Source: CBDCLY01 sp965218715
GTDB taxonomy: Bacteria > Bacteroidota > Bacteroidia > Flavobacteriales_E > Vicingaceae
Direction: 5' to 3'
Assembly (NCBI GenBank): GCA_965218715.1
Contig: CBDCLY010000013.1
Span: forward strand, 1 to 56,389
DNA length: 56,389 nucleotides
The notes below the pieces were generated by a model. It ran no database searches. It was not told where the DNA came from and saw only the letters and a program-made list of their open reading frames with translations. Below are positions 54,644 to 56,389 of this stretch, piece by piece. Every line of letters begins with the position of its first letter. Position 1 is the first letter of the stretch. Both the position numbers and the translations under genes were made by a program.

Positions 54644-55277
54644 TTAATTTTTGATAAGAACATATTGATCCTTTTGCTCCAGGTACTGAACCTTTAACAA
54701 CTAATTAAATTCTTTTCAGAATAAACCTTTACATCACTTTCAAGGTTTTGAACTAGTAGCCTTAACGTTACCCATTTGGCCTGCCATTCTCAGTTCCTTT
54801 AAATACTCTTGAAGGATCTGAACCTGCACCGATTGAACCCGGTGCTCTTAATCTGATTGTGCTGACCGTGAGTTGCATCATCCAACACCTCTAAATCCGT
54901 GCCTTTTAACAACACCTTGAAATCCTTTACCTTTTGATGTGCCTGTTACGTCAACCCATTGGCCTTCTTCAAAAATATCTACATTCACTTCATCACCGAC
55001 TTTTTTGTCGTTTAAGCCATCTGAACTTCTACAAGCTATTTTAGCTTTTGGTGTAGTATTCGCTTTCTTGAAAGTGACCTTTCATAGCAGCAGAAGTATT
55101 TTTTTCCTTCTTATTCACCATAAGCGATCTGAACTGAATCGTAGCCATCCGATCTCCTTCTGTTTTGACTTGTGTAACTACACAAGGACCGGCTTCCAAA
55201 ACTGTGCATGGAATATTCTTTCCCTCGGCACTGAAAACACTGGTCATTCCTACTTTTTTTCCTAGTAAACCTGGCAT
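54644..55277 (-). CDS. rplC: 50S ribosomal protein L3, frame broken
   Basis: MPGLLGKKVGMTSVFSAEGK to MKGHF reads almost cleanly (to 55.06 kb). Then KANTTPKAKIACRSSDGLND, VDIFEEGQWVDVTGTSKGKG and GVVKRHGFRG appear, and later HGQHNQIRAPGSIGAGSDPS and LVVKGSVPGAKG, in several frames. The span is 634 nt; about 206 residues are expected, so more than ten extra bases may be present. Confidence 0.93.
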
Positions 55278-55302
55278 CTTTATTTCAATTGTATATTAAT
55301 TA

Positions 55303-55616
55303 CTATACTTTAATTTCTACATCTACTCCACTTGGCAACTCTAAGCTTCATTAGAGGCATCTACTGTTTTAGAAGTAGAACTATATATATCTAGCAAACG
55401 CTTTTGTAAGAAGACAAGTTCGAATTGCTCTCTCGCTTTCTTATTTACGTGTGGTGATTTTAATACGGTGTATATTCTCTTATGTGAGTTGGCAAGTGGA
55501 ATTGGACCACTAACCACAGCACCTGTAGATTTTACAGTTTTTACAATTTTCTCAGCTGACTTGTCAACTAAATTGAAATCGTAAGATTTAAGTTTTATGC
55601 GAATTTTTTGATTCAT
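55303..55616 (-). CDS. rpsJ: 30S ribosomal protein S10, C-terminal shift
   Basis: MNQKIRIKLKSYDFNLVDKS to SSTSKTVDA is readable in one frame, but PLANSHKRI and FELVFLQKRL differ from the usual PLPTHKRI and FELCTYKRL as if extra bases were inserted in multiples of three. A further shift near 55350 leads to ELPSGVDVEIKV at the end. The span is 314 nt against about 306 expected. S10 also works in transcription antitermination as NusE. Confidence 0.94.
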
Positions 55617-55628
55617 GCTGTTTCTATA

Positions 55629-56389
55629 TTAAGCTTCTACTTTACCTTTTGCTTTTGCAATTACCTCTTCAGAAACACTTCTAGGTGCATCTGAGAAATG
55701 TGAGAATTCCATACTTGAAGTTGCTCTACCTGAAGAAAGAGTTCTTAAAGTAGTTACATATCCAAACATTTCAGATAATGGAACACTTGCCTTAATTACT
55801 TTGGCTCCGGCTCTATCATCCATTCCATCTACTTGTCCTCTTCTTTTATTCAAATCGCCTACAACATCTCCCATGTTCTCCTCAGGAGTAACTACTTCTA
55901 ATTTCATGATTGGCTCCAACAATACAGGCTTTGACTTAGGAATTGCTTCTCTAAATGCCATTTTTGCTGCCAATTCAAATGATAATTGATCTGAATCCAC
56001 TGCATGGAAAGAACCATCCATTAATGTAACTTTTAAACTATCCATAGGATAACCTGCAAGCACACCATTTTTCATAGACTCTTTGAATCCTTTCTCTACA
56101 GAAGGAATAAATTCTTTAGGAATTCGTCCACCTTTAATTTCATCGATAAACTCTAAACCATCTGCTTCTTCAGCATTGTCTACTGGCTCAATTCTTACTG
56201 AAATATCAGCAAACTTACCACGACCACCTGATTGTTTTTTGTATACTTCTCTATGCTCAACAACACCTGAAATTGCTTCTTTATAGGCTACCTGTGGTGC
56301 ACCTTGATTACACTCAACTTTAAATTCTCTTTTCAAACGATCAAGAATAATATCTAAGTGCAACTCTCCCATTCCACTTAACACAGTCT
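55629..56389 (-). CDS. fusA: Elongation factor G, C-terminal part (5' end beyond window)
   Basis: The visible 252 codons hold the C-terminal domains III-V of EF-G: LSGMGELHLDIILDRLKREF, QSGGRGKFADISV, DLNKRRGQVDGMDDR and MFGYVTTLRTLSSGRATSSM. EF-G drives translocation of tRNA and mRNA with GTP. The frame is intact, unlike rpsJ to rplO. It is 12 nt upstream of rpsJ, the joined str-S10 order. Confidence 0.97.
   Translation of the reverse strand, partial: TVLSGMGELHLDIILDRLKREFKVECNQGAPQVAYKEAISGVVEHREVYKKQSGGRGKFADISVRIEPVDNAEEADGLEFIDEIKGGRIPKEFIPSVEKGFKESMKNGVLAGYPMDSLKVTLMDGSFHAVDSDQLSFELAAKMAFREAIPKSKPVLLEPIMKLEVVTPEENMGDVVGDLNKRRGQVDGMDDRAGAKVIKASVPLSEMFGYVTTLRTLSSGRATSSMEFSHFSDAPRSVSEEVIAKAKGKVEA

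Noticed and set aside
53640..55265. Plus-strand open frames of 74-108 codons in the S10 region (53640-53864, 54939-55265)
   Set aside because: They are antisense to rplW and rplC, have no family features and arise only because the true frames are broken.
46268..55616. Decayed or duplicated ribosomal operon (pseudogenes)
   Set aside because: Frame breaks are nearly all explained by insertions, with intact codon sense between them and intact genes inside; flanking genes are normal.
1..56389. CRISPR arrays, insertion sequences, tRNA or rRNA genes, prophage, integron sites
   Set aside because: No spaced direct repeats, transposase motifs, tRNA cloverleaf or rRNA sequence was seen on either strand.

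Overview
The window is AT-rich DNA from a Bacteroidota bacterium, most like a marine or freshwater Flavobacteriales-type lineage. The case rests on several features: promoters of the Bacteroidota type (a -7 element TAnnTTTG, sometimes with TTTG about 19 nt upstream); few clear Shine-Dalgarno sites; envelope families typical of the phylum (DUF4249 lipoprotein, DUF1573, DUF4919, PD40, TSP3/SPOR-like outer-membrane proteins, a PKD-bearing M4 protease); and the long ribosomal cluster followed by carA, eno and gltA. No tRNA, rRNA, CRISPR array, insertion sequence or prophage was seen. No stretch above 300 bases lacks a gene.

Layout. 1-2.1 kb: the 5' part of a secreted M4 metalloprotease (minus strand). 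2.3-2.7 kb: a small Coq4-like gene. 2.7-8 kb (minus): a tight envelope operon surE - small membrane protein - lpxB - spoIID-like - comEC. 8-10 kb: dnaK. 10.1-11.1 kb: a DUF4249 lipoprotein gene that reads in pieces. 11.2-14.3 kb (plus): panB, a TPR/PD40 protein and a pseudouridine synthase. 14.3-16.8 kb: arfB (minus), then a four-gene plus-strand cassette with 4-nt overlaps (TerB-like, SixA-like, CrtO-like membrane protein, secreted protein). 16.8-19 kb (minus): ilvE, a nitroreductase and its MarR regulator. 19.1-20.3 kb: Spy-like protein and L,D-transpeptidase. 20.3-22.8 kb (minus): phosphohexomutase and mltG. 22.8-24 kb: trmD and rplS. 24-25.2 kb: HI0933-family flavoprotein. 25.3-33.8 kb (plus): NhaC antiporter, DUF4919 protein, two SPOR-like envelope proteins, S41 protease and DUF1573 protein. 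33.9-38.2 kb (minus): outer-membrane surface antigen, UbiD-type decarboxylase and citrate synthase. 38.3-56.4 kb (minus): eno, carA and the alpha, spc and S10 ribosomal clusters, ending in the 3' part of fusA.

Sequence quality shapes how the window must be read. Many genes are split. In every split gene that I could reconstruct codon by codon, the reading frame is restored by removing single inserted bases; the one junction that does not fit simply is in rplV. Damage is sparse in 11-46 kb, dense in the DUF4249 gene (about eight insertions in 1 kb) and very dense in 46.3-55.6 kb, where most ribosomal-protein genes are broken. These genes are essential, so I read the breaks as insertion-type sequencing or consensus errors and not as pseudogenes. 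I annotate each such gene over its full reconstructed span.

The best candidates for something not already well described are the four-gene overlapping cassette at 14.8-16.8 kb, the paired SPOR-like envelope genes at 28.1-31.5 kb, the orphan Coq4-motif protein at 2.3 kb, and a sigma54-like promoter fused to a perfect inverted repeat at 19.09 kb. None is proven from sequence alone.
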